A DNA stretch of 55,228 nt from the NCBI GenBank assembly GCA_036278935.1, contig DASUKA010000038.1, forward strand, positions 1 through 55,228, read 5' to 3'. Made by a program: the position numbers and the translations under genes. The notes under the pieces are model-generated. The model was not told where the DNA came from. It searched no databases and worked only from the letters and a program-made list of their open reading frames with translations. Of this stretch, positions 15,324 through 24,464 are shown one piece after another; within the stretch, counting starts at the first letter, position 1; each line of letters opens with the position of its first letter. Source of the DNA: DASSNR01 sp036278935. GTDB taxonomy: Bacteria > Gemmatimonadota > Gemmatimonadetes > Gemmatimonadales > Gemmatimonadaceae.

Positions 15324-16913
15324 CTACCGCACGCGCAGCTTCTGCCCCGCGAAGATCCTGTCGCTGTGCAGGCCGTTGAGATGCTCCAGCCGCTTGGGCG
15401 TCGTATCGTACCGGCGTGCGATGGAGGTGAGCGTCTCTCCGCTCTTCACGACGTGTGTCCGCCCCGAGGTGCCGCGCACCACGATGATCTGGCCAGGGAA
15501 GATGATGCTCTTCCGGAAGCCGTTCAGCCGCTCGATGGACTTCACCGACGTGTGGTACTTGCGCGCGATGGACCAGAGCGATTCACCATGCCGTACGACG
15601 TGGGTGACCGTGTGGCCGCGCGAGCTCCCATAGCGCTCGATGGAGGGATCCGGCACATTGCGCGCGGCCGAGAGCACGGCGAGCGATGGAAGGCGTACGC
15701 TCTGGCCGCTGTACAGCCGTCCGCGGCGCGTCGAGCGCAGTTGCGGATTGAACCAGGACAGCTGGTGCACCGTCAGCCCGCCGCGCCGAGCCAGCGCGGC
15801 CATCGTCTCATTCTTCCGTGTTCGGACCGTCCGAAAGGCTCGGCGTTCCCGGGCGGGGAGCGCTCCATACGCCTCGGCGAACCCCTCGGCGTGGCCGACC
15901 GGGACGCGCACGGTAAACGAATCGCTGGGCGGCGTGACGCCGCGGAGCACGGCCGGATTGAGCGCCGTCACTTCCGCCGTGGTGGTGCGCGCGGCCTGCG
16001 CTACGGCCGCGAGCGGTGTGAATGGCCCCACGCGCACGCTGTCGTACTGGAGCGGCGGCTCGTACGTGATCTGGAAACCGTATCGGGTGGGATCCTTTGC
16101 CACGAGTGCGGCAGCGATGAGCCGCGGCACGTAGTCCCGCGTCTCGGCGAGCAGGTAGTTCTTGTCCGCCAGCGCGAAGAACACATCGTCCGCCGCCACA
16201 CCATCCAGGTCGTCGGCATAGCGCGTGAGGCCGCGCGAGACCCGGCCGGGCCCTCCATTGTACGCGGCGGCGGCCAGGTAGAGCGAGCCGAACTGATCGT
16301 CGAGCGATTTCAGGAAGGCCACCGCGGCATCAGTGGAGCGCACTGGGTCGCGCCGCTCATCCACCCACCAGTCTACACGCAGCCCCATCCCGCGTGCGGT
16401 GCTCGTCATGAACTGCCACATGCCCACGGCCGCCGCGCTCGAGTACGCGTCGGGATCGTACCCGCTCTCGATGAGCGCAAGATACGTCATGTCCTCGGGC
16501 AGTCCGGCGGCGTGGAGCTTTGCGCGGATCATGGGCTCGTAGCGTCCGCCCCGCGCCAGCCAGAGCGCGAACTCATCGCGCCCACTCCCGCCGAAACGCC
16601 GGACGTAGTACTGCACGCGCCGCCGCGTTTCGTACGACTGGACGTCGATGTCCCAACTGGGCTCGTCGTCATCAGCGGGGTCGGCGGACGCGCCAACCGA
16701 ATCACCGAACAGATCGAGCGCCTCGCCGGTCACGTCATGCGTAGCGATGCTCGCGGTGTCGGCGAATGCGCTCTCGCCCAGCACCGCCTCAACGAGGCTG
16801 TCAGGAAGCGGAGGGACGACGACCAACGGAGCGGGTGGCGGTGCCGGCGGCGCCCCATGACAGGCCGCGAGGAGTATCCCCAACAGCAACAGGCAGGACG
16901 AGCGCCTCCTCAT
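15324..16913 (-). CDS. MltD-like lytic transglycosylase lipoprotein with LysM repeats
   Basis: This 529-residue protein begins with a lipoprotein signal ('LLLGILLAAC', Cys at about 18) and a Pro-rich linker. The SLT domain (about 120-280) has the catalytic Glu in 'LALIESGYDPDAYS', then 'GMWQFMTSTARGMGL' and 'AAYNGGPGRV'. The C-terminal half has one degenerate LysM-like unit and two clear ones beginning 'HVVRHGESLWSIARKYHTS' and 'HVVKSGETLTSIARRYDTT', which bind peptidoglycan. Domain order matches MltD. It is anchored in a membrane, most likely the outer one, and remodels the wall. It runs convergent to the smaller transglycosylase 24 bases away, so two wall lyases end tail to tail. Confidence 0.94.
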   Translation of the reverse strand: MRRRSSCLLLLGILLAACHGAPPAPPPAPLVVVPPLPDSLVEAVLGESAFADTASIATHDVTGEALDLFGDSVGASADPADDDEPSWDIDVQSYETRRRVQYYVRRFGGSGRDEFALWLARGGRYEPMIRAKLHAAGLPEDMTYLALIESGYDPDAYSSAAAVGMWQFMTSTARGMGLRVDWWVDERRDPVRSTDAAVAFLKSLDDQFGSLYLAAAAYNGGPGRVSRGLTRYADDLDGVAADDVFFALADKNYLLAETRDYVPRLIAAALVAKDPTRYGFQITYEPPLQYDSVRVGPFTPLAAVAQAARTTTAEVTALNPAVLRGVTPPSDSFTVRVPVGHAEGFAEAYGALPARERRAFRTVRTRKNETMAALARRGGLTVHQLSWFNPQLRSTRRGRLYSGQSVRLPSLAVLSAARNVPDPSIERYGSSRGHTVTHVVRHGESLWSIARKYHTSVKSIERLNGFRKSIIFPGQIIVVRGTSGRTHVVKSGETLTSIARRYDTTPKRLEHLNGLHSDRIFAGQKLRVR

Positions 16914-17018
16914 CGTGCCCCGGACAACGAACGGGGGGCACGGGAGGCACGCAAACGCGGATGCGGAACGCCAGAGGCGGGGCCTCGGGCGGAGAGCGCG
17001 CGAATGGAATGCGGCATG

Positions 17019-17471
17019 TCAGCGTAGCACGATGAAGTTGCCAAGAACACGGTTGGTTGCGCTCAGCACGGCGAGCACCGCTCCGCGCACGGGATCCTCC
17101 TCGGCCAGGTAGGCACCCAGCAATCGGCGCGGTCCCTCGGCGCGACGGTTCGCGACAGAGACGATGATCACCGTGGCATCGAAGGCCTTGATGGCCTTGG
17201 CGCCGATCAGCTCGAAGCTGAGCGCCCCGTCCGCGAAGGATTCGATGGCGCGCAGCGCCGCCTCAGCGGCCACGCGAAGGTCCACCGTCGGGCTCGACTG
17301 TCCCGTTGCGGAGCCGTGCACCACCACGCCATCCACCCATTCGAGCTCAACATCCGCACTGCACCGTCCATCGCTCGTGCGGCGGAAGGTGAAGTCCGAA
17401 AAGCGCAGACGCTCGCGCCGTGTTTCCTGCGCGGGGGCCGTGGAGGGAGATGCCGGATCTGTCTCAGACAT
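17019..17471 (-). CDS. conserved-looking protein of unknown function
   Basis: This is a 150-residue soluble protein with no signal or membrane helix. After a Ser/Pro/Thr-rich first 20 residues it has a compact alpha/beta pattern: 'SDFTFRRTSDGRCSADVELEW', a 'LRVAAEAALRAIE' helix, 'FELIGAKAIKAFDATVIIVSV' and 'RRLLGAYLAEEDPVRGAVLAVLSATNRVLG'. The layout resembles small actinobacterial and gemmatimonadal unknowns and, loosely, the dimerised regulatory fold of isopropylmalate synthase; I would not assign a function. ATG 17471 is preferred; a GTG start at 17507 is also possible. It is divergent from the serine hydrolase gene across a 137-base gap holding a perfect inverted repeat. Confidence 0.65.
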   Translation of the reverse strand: MSETDPASPSTAPAQETRRERLRFSDFTFRRTSDGRCSADVELEWVDGVVVHGSATGQSSPTVDLRVAAEAALRAIESFADGALSFELIGAKAIKAFDATVIIVSVANRRAEGPRRLLGAYLAEEDPVRGAVLAVLSATNRVLGNFIVLR

Positions 17472-17530
17472 GGCGAGTGGCGGCGAGTGGGGAAAATGGC
17501 CAGGCACGCTCGAGACGAGGACGCTCTCCC

Positions 17531-17545
17531 CGTATTGACAATACG
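17531..17545. promoter_or_regulatory. perfect 15-base inverted repeat, candidate operator
   Basis: CGTATTG, one A, CAATACG: two exact 7-base arms between the divergent genes at 17471 and 17609. The right arm lies 64 bases before the serine hydrolase start. It contains a TTGACA string that resembles a -35 box, but no -10 follows at the right distance on the + strand. Confidence 0.45.
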
Positions 17546-17594
17546 AGCAATGGCAGGCAAGGCAACGTAACTGTTGCGCTCGCCGGCCCGCCAG

Positions 17595-17608
17595 TATATT
17601 CGCGCACT
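17595..17608 (+). promoter_or_regulatory. candidate -10 box directly before the serine hydrolase
   Basis: TATATT at 17595-17600, eight bases before the ATG at 17609, in otherwise GC-rich sequence. A weak TTGCGC lies 15 bases upstream. Consistent with a leaderless or near-leaderless message. Confidence 0.45.
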
Positions 17609-18508
17609 ATGGTCCATCTGTTTTTCCTCGCTGCCGCCCTGGCCGCCACCGGCGTTCACACCGGCACCGACTCGCTCGCCGCGCAGATCCGCGCGCGCGT
17701 CGCGCGGCTGAGCGGCGTCGAGGTGGGCGTAGCGTATCGCAACCTCGGTGCGCCGGGCGACACGCTCTATCTCGACGCGGACTCCAGCATGCACGCGGCG
17801 AGCACCATGAAAGTGCCCGTGATGATCCAGGTGTTCCGCCAGGTGGACGCTGGTGCGCTCTCGCTTGACCAGCCTGTGCTGCTCGTCAATCAGTTTTCCT
17901 CGATAGTCGATGGGTCTCCATACTCGCTCGATGCGGGCGACGATTCGGACAGCTCGATGTACGCCAGGGTGGGCACGCGCGTGAGCGTCCGCGAGCTCAT
18001 GTCGCACATGATCGAGCGATCGAGCAACCTGGCCACCGACGCGGTGATCGCGCTCGTAGGCGCGAAGAACGTGCAGCACACCATGCACGAGCTGGGGGCG
18101 ATGCGCATTCGCGTGCTGCGCGGCGTGGAGGATCTCAAGGCGTTCGACAAGGGGATGAACAACACCACCACGGCGCGCGACCTGGCGACTATCCTCGCCG
18201 CCATTCAGGAGAACCGCGCCGCATCAGCCAAGAGCTGCGCCGCCATGCGCACCATCCTGCTCAAGCAGGAGTTCCACAGCGAGATCCCGGCCGGGCTGCC
18301 CCCCGGCACGCCCGTCGCTCACAAGACGGGCTGGATCACCGGCATCCATCACGACGCCGCCATCGTCTACCCACGCGGGAGCGCGCCGTACGTGCTGGTC
18401 GTTCTGACGCATGGTATCACCGACGATGCGACCGCGGATACGCTCATCGCGGACATCTCACGCATGGTCTACCAGCATGCCACCGCGCAGGCCACAGCCG
18501 GAGACTGA
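17609..18508 (+). CDS. class A beta-lactamase-fold serine hydrolase
   Basis: This 299-residue secreted or periplasmic protein has a short hydrophobic leader (residues 1-15). The active-site triads of the penicillin-binding fold are present: 'STMK' at residues 65-68 (SxxK), 'RSSN' near 136 in place of SDN, and 'HKTG' near 235. The sequence 'RGVEDLKAFDKGMNNTTTARDL' lies where the omega loop with the general-base Glu is expected. It could be a true beta-lactamase or a peptidoglycan-type peptidase; SSN instead of SDN and its distance from clinical enzymes argue against predicting resistance. I chose ATG 17609 because it directly precedes the leader; the open frame upstream is not signal-like. Confidence 0.85.
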   Translation: MVHLFFLAAALAATGVHTGTDSLAAQIRARVARLSGVEVGVAYRNLGAPGDTLYLDADSSMHAASTMKVPVMIQVFRQVDAGALSLDQPVLLVNQFSSIVDGSPYSLDAGDDSDSSMYARVGTRVSVRELMSHMIERSSNLATDAVIALVGAKNVQHTMHELGAMRIRVLRGVEDLKAFDKGMNNTTTARDLATILAAIQENRAASAKSCAAMRTILLKQEFHSEIPAGLPPGTPVAHKTGWITGIHHDAAIVYPRGSAPYVLVVLTHGITDDATADTLIADISRMVYQHATAQATAGD

Positions 18509-18510
18509 CG

Positions 18511-18960
18511 TCAGGGCTGCGTGAGGCCGGACCCCTCGGACGCGGCACTCCTGACGCGAATGGGAACGGCCACATCCCGGTCAAGAGCGAGCGGCACGAG
18601 CCACCGCAGGTTGTCGATCACCTCGGCCGGCAACGTCTGCACGGGTGCCAGAAAGACTTCCTGATCCTCGGCGGTGCGCGCGTCGCACGCGGCCGCCGAG
18701 AAGGCGCGGAACACGTGCATCCGGTACACCGGGTCTTCCCAGAGCAGCAACTCCTCCCATTCGGGCACATCCACGCCCGCCTCCTCCCGCACCTCGCGCC
18801 GCGCGGCATCGTTCGCGCGCTCGCCGGGCATGACTTTGCCGCCGAGCGCATTGACGCGGCCGGCCTGCCAGGCGGGGCGCGTCTTTCGCATGAGCACCAC
18901 GCGCTGGCGGTCTGGCGTGAAGAGCAGCGCAAGGACGTAGGTGTAGCGGGGAGCGCTCAT
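18511..18960 (-). CDS. Nudix hydrolase (MutT-like)
   Basis: This 149-residue Nudix protein would hydrolyse a nucleoside diphosphate linked to another moiety, most likely an oxidised dNTP, to judge by size and by 'NALGGKVMPGE'. The Nudix box matches GX5EX7REUXEEXGU exactly ('GKVMPGERANDAARREVREEAGV', split here as residues about 41-48 and 49-63). The N-terminus 'YVLALLFTPDRQRVVLMRKTRPAWQAGRVN' is typical of 8-oxo-dGTP-type enzymes. The ATG lies only 7 bases after the 3' end of tRNA-Lys on the same strand, leaving no room for its own promoter, so it is probably expressed from the tRNA transcript. Confidence 0.88.
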   Translation of the reverse strand: MSAPRYTYVLALLFTPDRQRVVLMRKTRPAWQAGRVNALGGKVMPGERANDAARREVREEAGVDVPEWEELLLWEDPVYRMHVFRAFSAAACDARTAEDQEVFLAPVQTLPAEVIDNLRWLVPLALDRDVAVPIRVRSAASEGSGLTQP

Positions 18961-18967
18961 GGTGTAA

Positions 18968-19040
<73 letters not shown>

Positions 19041-19107
19041 CACTGAACGGCATCAGCGGAGGCCGCCGCATCGATGAGAACGAAGATCGAGGCACACGAC
19101 CTCGCGC

Positions 19108-19113
19108 ATTATC
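19108..19113 (-). promoter_or_regulatory. weak candidate -10 box for tRNA-Lys
   Basis: GATAAT on the minus strand about 70 bases before the mature tRNA 5' end. No good -35 is seen. Confidence 0.25.
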
Positions 19114-19232
19114 GCATCTACCCCGGCGGCTGGCCACGTGGAAAGATAGCCGGCATCGGTCGTGGGTGCACCTACCCGCGGCCCCGTTCGCGAGGTGTGC
19201 GCGGACTCCGGGAGCATCACGACATAGCGCAG

Positions 19233-19261
19233 GCGAGGCAGCCAGTTCATGGCTGCCTCGC
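19233..19261 (-). terminator. perfect 11-base stem hairpin between the S9 peptidase and tRNA-Lys
   Basis: GCGAGGCAGCC and GGCTGCCTCGC enclose a 7-base loop. It starts 28 bases past the S9 peptidase stop in its direction of transcription. There is no T-run, so termination would have to be hairpin-driven. Nothing else stands out in the 248-base gap 19041-19288. Confidence 0.5.
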
Positions 19262-19288
19262 TTGCATCGCATGACCGCGGGTGCCGGG

Positions 19289-21943
19289 CTACGGGATCGC
19301 CACCTTCGTTGGCTCGACTGGCTGCTTCGCGTTCTTCACGTACACGTCCAGCCACGCCACCCAGCGCGCCCACTGATCGAGGATGGTCTCCGTGGTGCGC
19401 GGACCGTGGTCCTCATACGGGTACACGTAGAGCGCCGCGGTCTTTCCGAGGCCCTCGAGCACGTGCATCATGCGGATCGAGCTGATGAGCGCCGTGCCGA
19501 CGTTCTGGTCCTCCATGGAGTGGTACATGAGGAGCGCGCCCGTGAGCTTGTTGGCATAGAAGATGGGCGACATGTGGATGTAGACGCTCTGCCCCGTCCA
19601 GAGGTCGCGGCGCTCGTTCTGGAACCCGTTGGCGGTCATCGTGCGATTGTACTGGCCGTCGCCGGCAATGCCCGCCTTGAAGTACGGCGTATGCACCATG
19701 GCGTTCGCCGTCGTGAACGCGCCGTAGCTATGACCGCCGATCGCGAGACGCGTGCGGTCGACGTAGCCGTCGCGGTCCAGCTCATCGATGACCGCGATGA
19801 GGTCGTCCTGCAGATCGGAGACGTAGTTGTCGTTCATCCGGCCGGCCTCGCCCATGATCGGCGGATCGAACTCCGCCACGGCGTAGCCCTGCGTCACCAG
19901 ATACTCGATGGTGCGCGGGCCCTCGCGCGGGAACTCGTTGACGTTGTCCGTACGCAGCGTCCGCTCGTAGCCCGCCTGGTCGGTGAACTCGTACGGATAG
20001 ACCCAGAACATGGCGGGCAGCCGCGTACCCGCCTTGTAATCCTGCGGGAGCGTGAGGTTCACGAGGAACCGGTGTCCGTCCGCGCGTGTGACCCAGATGC
20101 GCTTGCGCACCGCGTGTGTGAACTCCGGCGTGTAGTCCACGTTGTGCGTGAGCTTGGTGAGCTGTCCGCTCTTCATGTCGCGCAGATAGGAGTCGGCCAC
20201 GGTCGTGGGTGACTGGCGCTCCACGACGGCGCGCGTGAAGTCATCGTCGAGCGCCGCCGTCACCGTTTCAGAGGCGTCAGTGGCGCCCTCGAACAGCGGT
20301 GTCGTCTGCCCGGTCTTGATCTCCACGCGATTCACGAAGCCGCGCGGCGCCTGCTCCTCCCACTGCCGGTAGTAGTGCGTGCCCTGCAGATATGCGTACC
20401 TGCCGTCGGATGACAGCAGCGCCACCGGCGCTCCCGAACGGCCGGGCTTGGTCATGATATTGCCGGGGCTCTGAAAGAACGTCACCGAGTCGGCACCCGA
20501 GCCGCGCCCGCCAAACCGGCGCCGCCCTCCGCCTACGCTGGCCGTGAGCCCGCGCAGGCGCCAGATGCTGTACTGCTTCCCCGGGTCGTTGAAGTACACG
20601 GCGTAGACGTGTCCGGTGCCGTTCGCGTTCTCGGCGATGAACGCCATGGTCGCGTCGTCCGAGAAGAGCACGCTGCCGATGCGGTTGTCGCTCGTCATGA
20701 GCACCTTGCGGCTGCCCGCGTCGAAGGGCGGCATCCACGCGACCAGCCGGTCCTTCCCGCGGGTGTTGGCCCGTCCCCTCCGCCCGCCGGCATCCGTAGC
20801 ACCGGCGCTCCCACGGCGCGGCGCCGCCTCCTGCTGCAGGTAGTACAGCCCTGCCCCGTTCGGCAGCCACCCGAAGTCGCGCGGCATCGTGTCCTGCGCC
20901 GAGCGTGCACCAGGTCCGTTATCGGAGCGGGGCTGCGGGAGCTGCAGATCTCGCTTCGAGAGCTCGGCCACCACCGTGCCGCTCGCATCCCACAGCTCCT
21001 CGGCGCGCGGGAAGCTCCGGTACTGCACGATGTAGGAGAACGGCTCCTCCATGCGCGTCACGTCGAAGTACTTGCCGTCCGGTGATGCGTGGACTTCCTC
21101 GATCATCGCCGGCTTCCCGATCCGGTGCACGGCGCCCGACTTTGCATCGACCACTGCGAGCTGGCCGGTGATGTAGTATGTCATGAGCCGCTTGTCGAAC
21201 TCGTCGCGCAGGAGACTCGCGTACACGCGCGTCTGGTCGTCCAGGCTGTCTGTGATGCGCACCAGCGGCCCCGTCTCGACGGCAGGCCGCTTGGGCGCGG
21301 GCCCGCGCCCGTCGGGGATGAGCACCGTCACGACGTTCTTTCCGTCCGCCGTCCACTCGAGGTCGGTGACGAGCGTGGCGAGCAGCGGTGCGGACATCAC
21401 CCGGCGGACCTTGCCCGAGGCGACATCGGCCACGTAGAGCTGAGTGGCGTCAGGAAAGTTCGCCATGAAGGCGACCTGCGAGCCGTCGGGCGACCATTCC
21501 GGGCTGCTGACGGTCGCCCCCTTGGGCGCGTCGATGGTATGCACGCGCCCCGTGGTGGCATCGATGATCTCGAGGCCAGCGGCGCCGCGGTCGGTGAGGT
21601 CGCGCGCGCGGTTCGCCGTGTAGTCCACCTGCAGTCCGGCAAAGTAGTAATGCGGCTTCCCGAAGGTCTGCACGCTTGGCATCCCGCCGCTCTTCAGCTC
21701 GAGAAAGTGCGTGCGGTCGGGGCTCAGATTCGTGAGCGAGATGGCGTTCTGCCGGGGGGCCGTCACCAGCCGCTCGATCTCCGCGGGCGGACGCACGTAG
21801 CCCTCCGAGGCAAGCACCTCACGGGGAGACATGGGCGCCGCCGCCTTCTCCTGCTGAGCGCGGGCGGCCGGGGCGGTGGCAAGGAAGGCGCACGCAACGA
21901 GGACGACGGCGTGCGCGCTGCAACGGTGGTGAGGATGGCGCAT
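19289..21943 (-). CDS. S9 family peptidase (prolyl oligopeptidase / glutamyl endopeptidase-like)
   Basis: This 884-residue secreted serine peptidase has a Sec signal peptide of about 29 residues ending 'APAARA'. A beta-propeller region (about 90-620) with repeated WD-like strands ('SSPEWSPDGSQVAFMANF') gates the active site, and an alpha/beta-hydrolase domain follows. The nucleophile Ser is in 'IGGHSYGAFTTANAM', the Asp near 'MEDQNVGTA' and the His in 'YPYEDHGPR'. The stretch 'GQYNRTMTANGFQNERRDLW' is typical of the S9D glutamyl endopeptidase-like group. It probably degrades peptides in the periplasm or outside the cell. GGAGC precedes the ATG. Transcribed alone, followed by a hairpin and tRNA-Lys. 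Confidence 0.92.
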   Translation of the reverse strand: MRHPHHRCSAHAVVLVACAFLATAPAARAQQEKAAAPMSPREVLASEGYVRPPAEIERLVTAPRQNAISLTNLSPDRTHFLELKSGGMPSVQTFGKPHYYFAGLQVDYTANRARDLTDRGAAGLEIIDATTGRVHTIDAPKGATVSSPEWSPDGSQVAFMANFPDATQLYVADVASGKVRRVMSAPLLATLVTDLEWTADGKNVVTVLIPDGRGPAPKRPAVETGPLVRITDSLDDQTRVYASLLRDEFDKRLMTYYITGQLAVVDAKSGAVHRIGKPAMIEEVHASPDGKYFDVTRMEEPFSYIVQYRSFPRAEELWDASGTVVAELSKRDLQLPQPRSDNGPGARSAQDTMPRDFGWLPNGAGLYYLQQEAAPRRGSAGATDAGGRRGRANTRGKDRLVAWMPPFDAGSRKVLMTSDNRIGSVLFSDDATMAFIAENANGTGHVYAVYFNDPGKQYSIWRLRGLTASVGGGRRRFGGRGSGADSVTFFQSPGNIMTKPGRSGAPVALLSSDGRYAYLQGTHYYRQWEEQAPRGFVNRVEIKTGQTTPLFEGATDASETVTAALDDDFTRAVVERQSPTTVADSYLRDMKSGQLTKLTHNVDYTPEFTHAVRKRIWVTRADGHRFLVNLTLPQDYKAGTRLPAMFWVYPYEFTDQAGYERTLRTDNVNEFPREGPRTIEYLVTQGYAVAEFDPPIMGEAGRMNDNYVSDLQDDLIAVIDELDRDGYVDRTRLAIGGHSYGAFTTANAMVHTPYFKAGIAGDGQYNRTMTANGFQNERRDLWTGQSVYIHMSPIFYANKLTGALLMYHSMEDQNVGTALISSIRMMHVLEGLGKTAALYVYPYEDHGPRTTETILDQWARWVAWLDVYVKNAKQPVEPTKVAIP

Positions 21944-22078
21944 GGGAGCTCCGGCTGAATGGACGCGTGGGGATCGCGCAGCACTGGGGCCAACTGGCCA
22001 GTCTACGCACAGCCCCGCTCAACCGCTGTCATCATCGGGCGGCCCCGGGGAGCACCGGGCCGCGGGCCCTGCGCCGTG

Positions 22079-23575
22079 CTATGGGCTCACGCGCGGGAAA
22101 TAGAGCGTGAAGGCCGCGCCCCGCCCCGGCTCGCTCGCGACCTCGATAAAGCCGTGCGACTCCTGCACGATGCCCTGCACCATGGGGAGCCCGAGCCCTG
22201 TGCCCTCCTTCTCCCCCTTGGTGGTGAAGAACGGCTCGAAGGCCCGCGCTCGGGTCGCTTCGTCCATGCCGCATCCGTTGTCGCGCACCTCCAGCGCCAC
22301 GTAGGCCCCTGGTGGAATGCCGGGGCCCTCGCCCGAGCGAGGCCCGCCGATGTCGGCCTTCCAGGTGCGCAGCGTGAGCCTGCCGCCGGAAGGCATGGCG
22401 TCGCGGGCGTTCACCGCCAGGTTCATCAACACCTGCGTGAGCTGACCGCCATCGGCGCGAACAGCTCCGGCCGACGGATCCAGCTCCGTCGTGAGCGTGA
22501 TATCCACGCCGATCACCCGCCGCAGCATCCGGTCGGTGTCCAGGACCACGCGGTTCAGATCGAGCACGCCGGGCGCGCGTGTCTCCTTGCGGCTGAACGC
22601 CAGCAATTGTCGCGTGAGAGCGGCCGCCCGCTCCACGGCGCGAGAAATCTCCTCGGCCTCGGCATATCCCGCGGCACTCGGCGAGCCCAGCTCCTCCCGC
22701 AGGAATTCGCAGTTGACCATCATTGCCGCAAGCAGGTTGTTGAAGTCATGCGCAATGCCGCCCATCAGCCGTCCCATCGGTTCCATCTTCTGGGCCTGCC
22801 GGAACTGCTCTTCGAGCGTGGCGCGTTCCGTGATGTCGTGCGAGTTCACGACCACCCCACCCACCGAGGCATCGTCCAGCAGGTTCGTGGCGATCGCGGC
22901 AAGCCGGCGCCAGGAGCCGTCGCGATGCCGGTAGCGGAATTCCAGCGGCACGGCCGCACCCGGATGTGCCGATGCCTGTGACAGAGCCGCGCGCACGGAT
23001 TCGTAATCATCCGGATGCAACCGTTCGCCGGCGGCGTGCCCGACGAGCTCCTCCGGGCCGAGTCCGAGCACCTGCTCATGCGCGGGACTCACATAGCGCA
23101 GGATGCCGTGCGCGTCGATCACGGCAATCGTGTCGGACGCATTCTCAATGAGGGAGCGGAAGCGCTGTTCGCTCCGCCGCACTGACTCCTCGCTCGTGCG
23201 GTGCTCCGTGACATCCCAGCTATACACGATCACGCCCGGTGCCGCGGGCATGAGCCGCAGCTCGTACCATCGCCCACTCTCGGGATGCTGCACATCGATC
23301 GTGGCCTCCCGCCGCTCCGAGGCCACCCGCGCGAGGGTGGAGGTCACCGCATCTTCAGACAGATGCGGCATCACCTCCCAAGCATGGCGGCCGATGACCT
23401 GGTCGCGCGCCACGCCCGCCACACGCTCCCCTTCGGCGTTGAGATAGCGACAGCGATACTCGGCATCCAGAATGGCCACGCCATTGGGACTGTGCTCCAG
23501 CACCGCCCCGATATCGAAGCCGGCAAGCGGCTCGCGGTACCGCCCGTCTTCCGCCTCGTCGGACGTCAACGCCAC
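22079..23575 (-). CDS. PAS-domain sensor histidine kinase
   Basis: This 498-residue soluble kinase has no membrane helix, so it probably senses a cytosolic signal. It has two PAS domains (about 20-130 and 145-265, the second with a PAC-type 'FRYRHRDGSWRRL'), a HisKA domain with the phospho-accepting His in 'MGGIAHDFNNLL' (about 295), and a HATPase with N-box 'QVLMNLAVNARDAMP', 'VRDNGCGMD' and 'FFTTKGEKEGTGLGL'. It ends there, without a receiver domain. I placed the start at GTG 23575 because GGAGGG lies five bases before it; the frame is open to 23725 but that extension is Arg/Pro/Gly-rich. No response regulator is adjacent, so it is an orphan kinase. Confidence 0.9.
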   Translation of the reverse strand: MALTSDEAEDGRYREPLAGFDIGAVLEHSPNGVAILDAEYRCRYLNAEGERVAGVARDQVIGRHAWEVMPHLSEDAVTSTLARVASERREATIDVQHPESGRWYELRLMPAAPGVIVYSWDVTEHRTSEESVRRSEQRFRSLIENASDTIAVIDAHGILRYVSPAHEQVLGLGPEELVGHAAGERLHPDDYESVRAALSQASAHPGAAVPLEFRYRHRDGSWRRLAAIATNLLDDASVGGVVVNSHDITERATLEEQFRQAQKMEPMGRLMGGIAHDFNNLLAAMMVNCEFLREELGSPSAAGYAEAEEISRAVERAAALTRQLLAFSRKETRAPGVLDLNRVVLDTDRMLRRVIGVDITLTTELDPSAGAVRADGGQLTQVLMNLAVNARDAMPSGGRLTLRTWKADIGGPRSGEGPGIPPGAYVALEVRDNGCGMDEATRARAFEPFFTTKGEKEGTGLGLPMVQGIVQESHGFIEVASEPGRGAAFTLYFPRVSP

Positions 23576-23768
23576 CGGCGCCCTCCGCCTCTGCGGCACG
23601 CAAACGCCGCGGCTGCCCCGCGGCTGCGGCCGTGGTGAGCAATACCCGACCACGGCCTGCTCGCGGCATGGGCCATGCGCGACAACGGCGGCATCGTCGC
23701 CGCTCCGCATCCCATGCGGCGACACTCGGACGAAAGTCCGGCCAGAACCAGTAGCACAGGAGGTAGGT

Positions 23769-24266
23769 ATGGCACTCGATTCCTTGAACGAGCTCTATCT
23801 GGATCAACTGCGGGATCTGTACAGCGCCGAAAAGCAGCTGCTCTCGGCCCTGCCCACCATGGCCAAGCGCAGCTCGCACCCGGGCCTGAAGAGCGGATTC
23901 CAGCAGCACGAGGCACAGACCAAGACACACGTCCAGCGACTCGACCAGATCTTCCAGCAACTGGGCCAGAATCCCTCCGGACAAACCTGCGTCGGAATGC
24001 AAGGGCTCATCAAGGAGGGCGAAGAGCTCCTGAAGAAACAATCGGAGCCGGATGTGCTCGACGCGGCGCTCATTGCGGCCGCGCAGCGAGTGGAGCATTA
24101 CGAAATCGCGGGCTACGGATGTGTTCGGACCTTTGCCAACCTCCTGGGGCACCCTGAACAGGCCGACCTGTTGCAGCGCACGCTGAACGAGGAAGGGGGC
24201 ATGGACCACAAGCTCACGCAGCTGGCGGAAGCGGTGATCAATGCCGATGCCATGACGGCCGCGTGA
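23769..24266 (+). CDS. DUF892 / YciE-type ferritin-like protein
   Basis: This 165-residue all-alpha protein belongs to the YciE/DUF892 group of ferritin-like proteins seen with stress responses. 'LNELYLDQLRDLYSAEKQLL', 'FQQHEAQTKTHVQRLDQIF', 'AAQRVEHYEIAGYG' and 'TLNEEGGMDHKLTQLAE' give the Glu/His carboxylate pattern of a four-helix diiron bundle. Function is unproven for the family. A near-perfect ribosome site (AGGAGGT) lies five bases before the ATG at 23769, and a GAAA-loop hairpin (23727-23740) sits in the leader, both suggesting strong expression. It is divergent from the PAS kinase. Confidence 0.88.
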   Translation: MALDSLNELYLDQLRDLYSAEKQLLSALPTMAKRSSHPGLKSGFQQHEAQTKTHVQRLDQIFQQLGQNPSGQTCVGMQGLIKEGEELLKKQSEPDVLDAALIAAAQRVEHYEIAGYGCVRTFANLLGHPEQADLLQRTLNEEGGMDHKLTQLAEAVINADAMTAA

Positions 24267-24296
24267 GCGCACCACAGGCGTGACCGAGCAGCAGCG

Positions 24297-24319
24297 GGGC
24301 GGTGCGCGATGCACCGCCC
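24297..24319 (+). terminator. hairpin terminator after the DUF892 gene
   Basis: A perfect 9-base stem (GGGCGGTGC/GCACCGCCC) with a 5-base loop starts 31 bases after the stop. A CT-rich rather than T-rich tail follows. The rest of the gap to 24464 shows nothing clear. Confidence 0.55.
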
Positions 24320-24464
24320 TCCCTCGTGATGCCGGGCCCCCTTGTGGTGCCACCAGCGCAGGACCAAGCGCGCCCGGCCCGTCGACGTTCCCAATGCACT
24401 GGGCAGCCGCCGCCCGCCCGGAGCGAGTCTCCCATAGCCGGAACGCCCGCACTCTGTTATCCTG

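Noticed and set aside
17609..18508. Calling the class A-fold hydrolase an antibiotic-resistance gene
   Set aside because: The SSN variant and isolated context do not allow a resistance claim from sequence alone.
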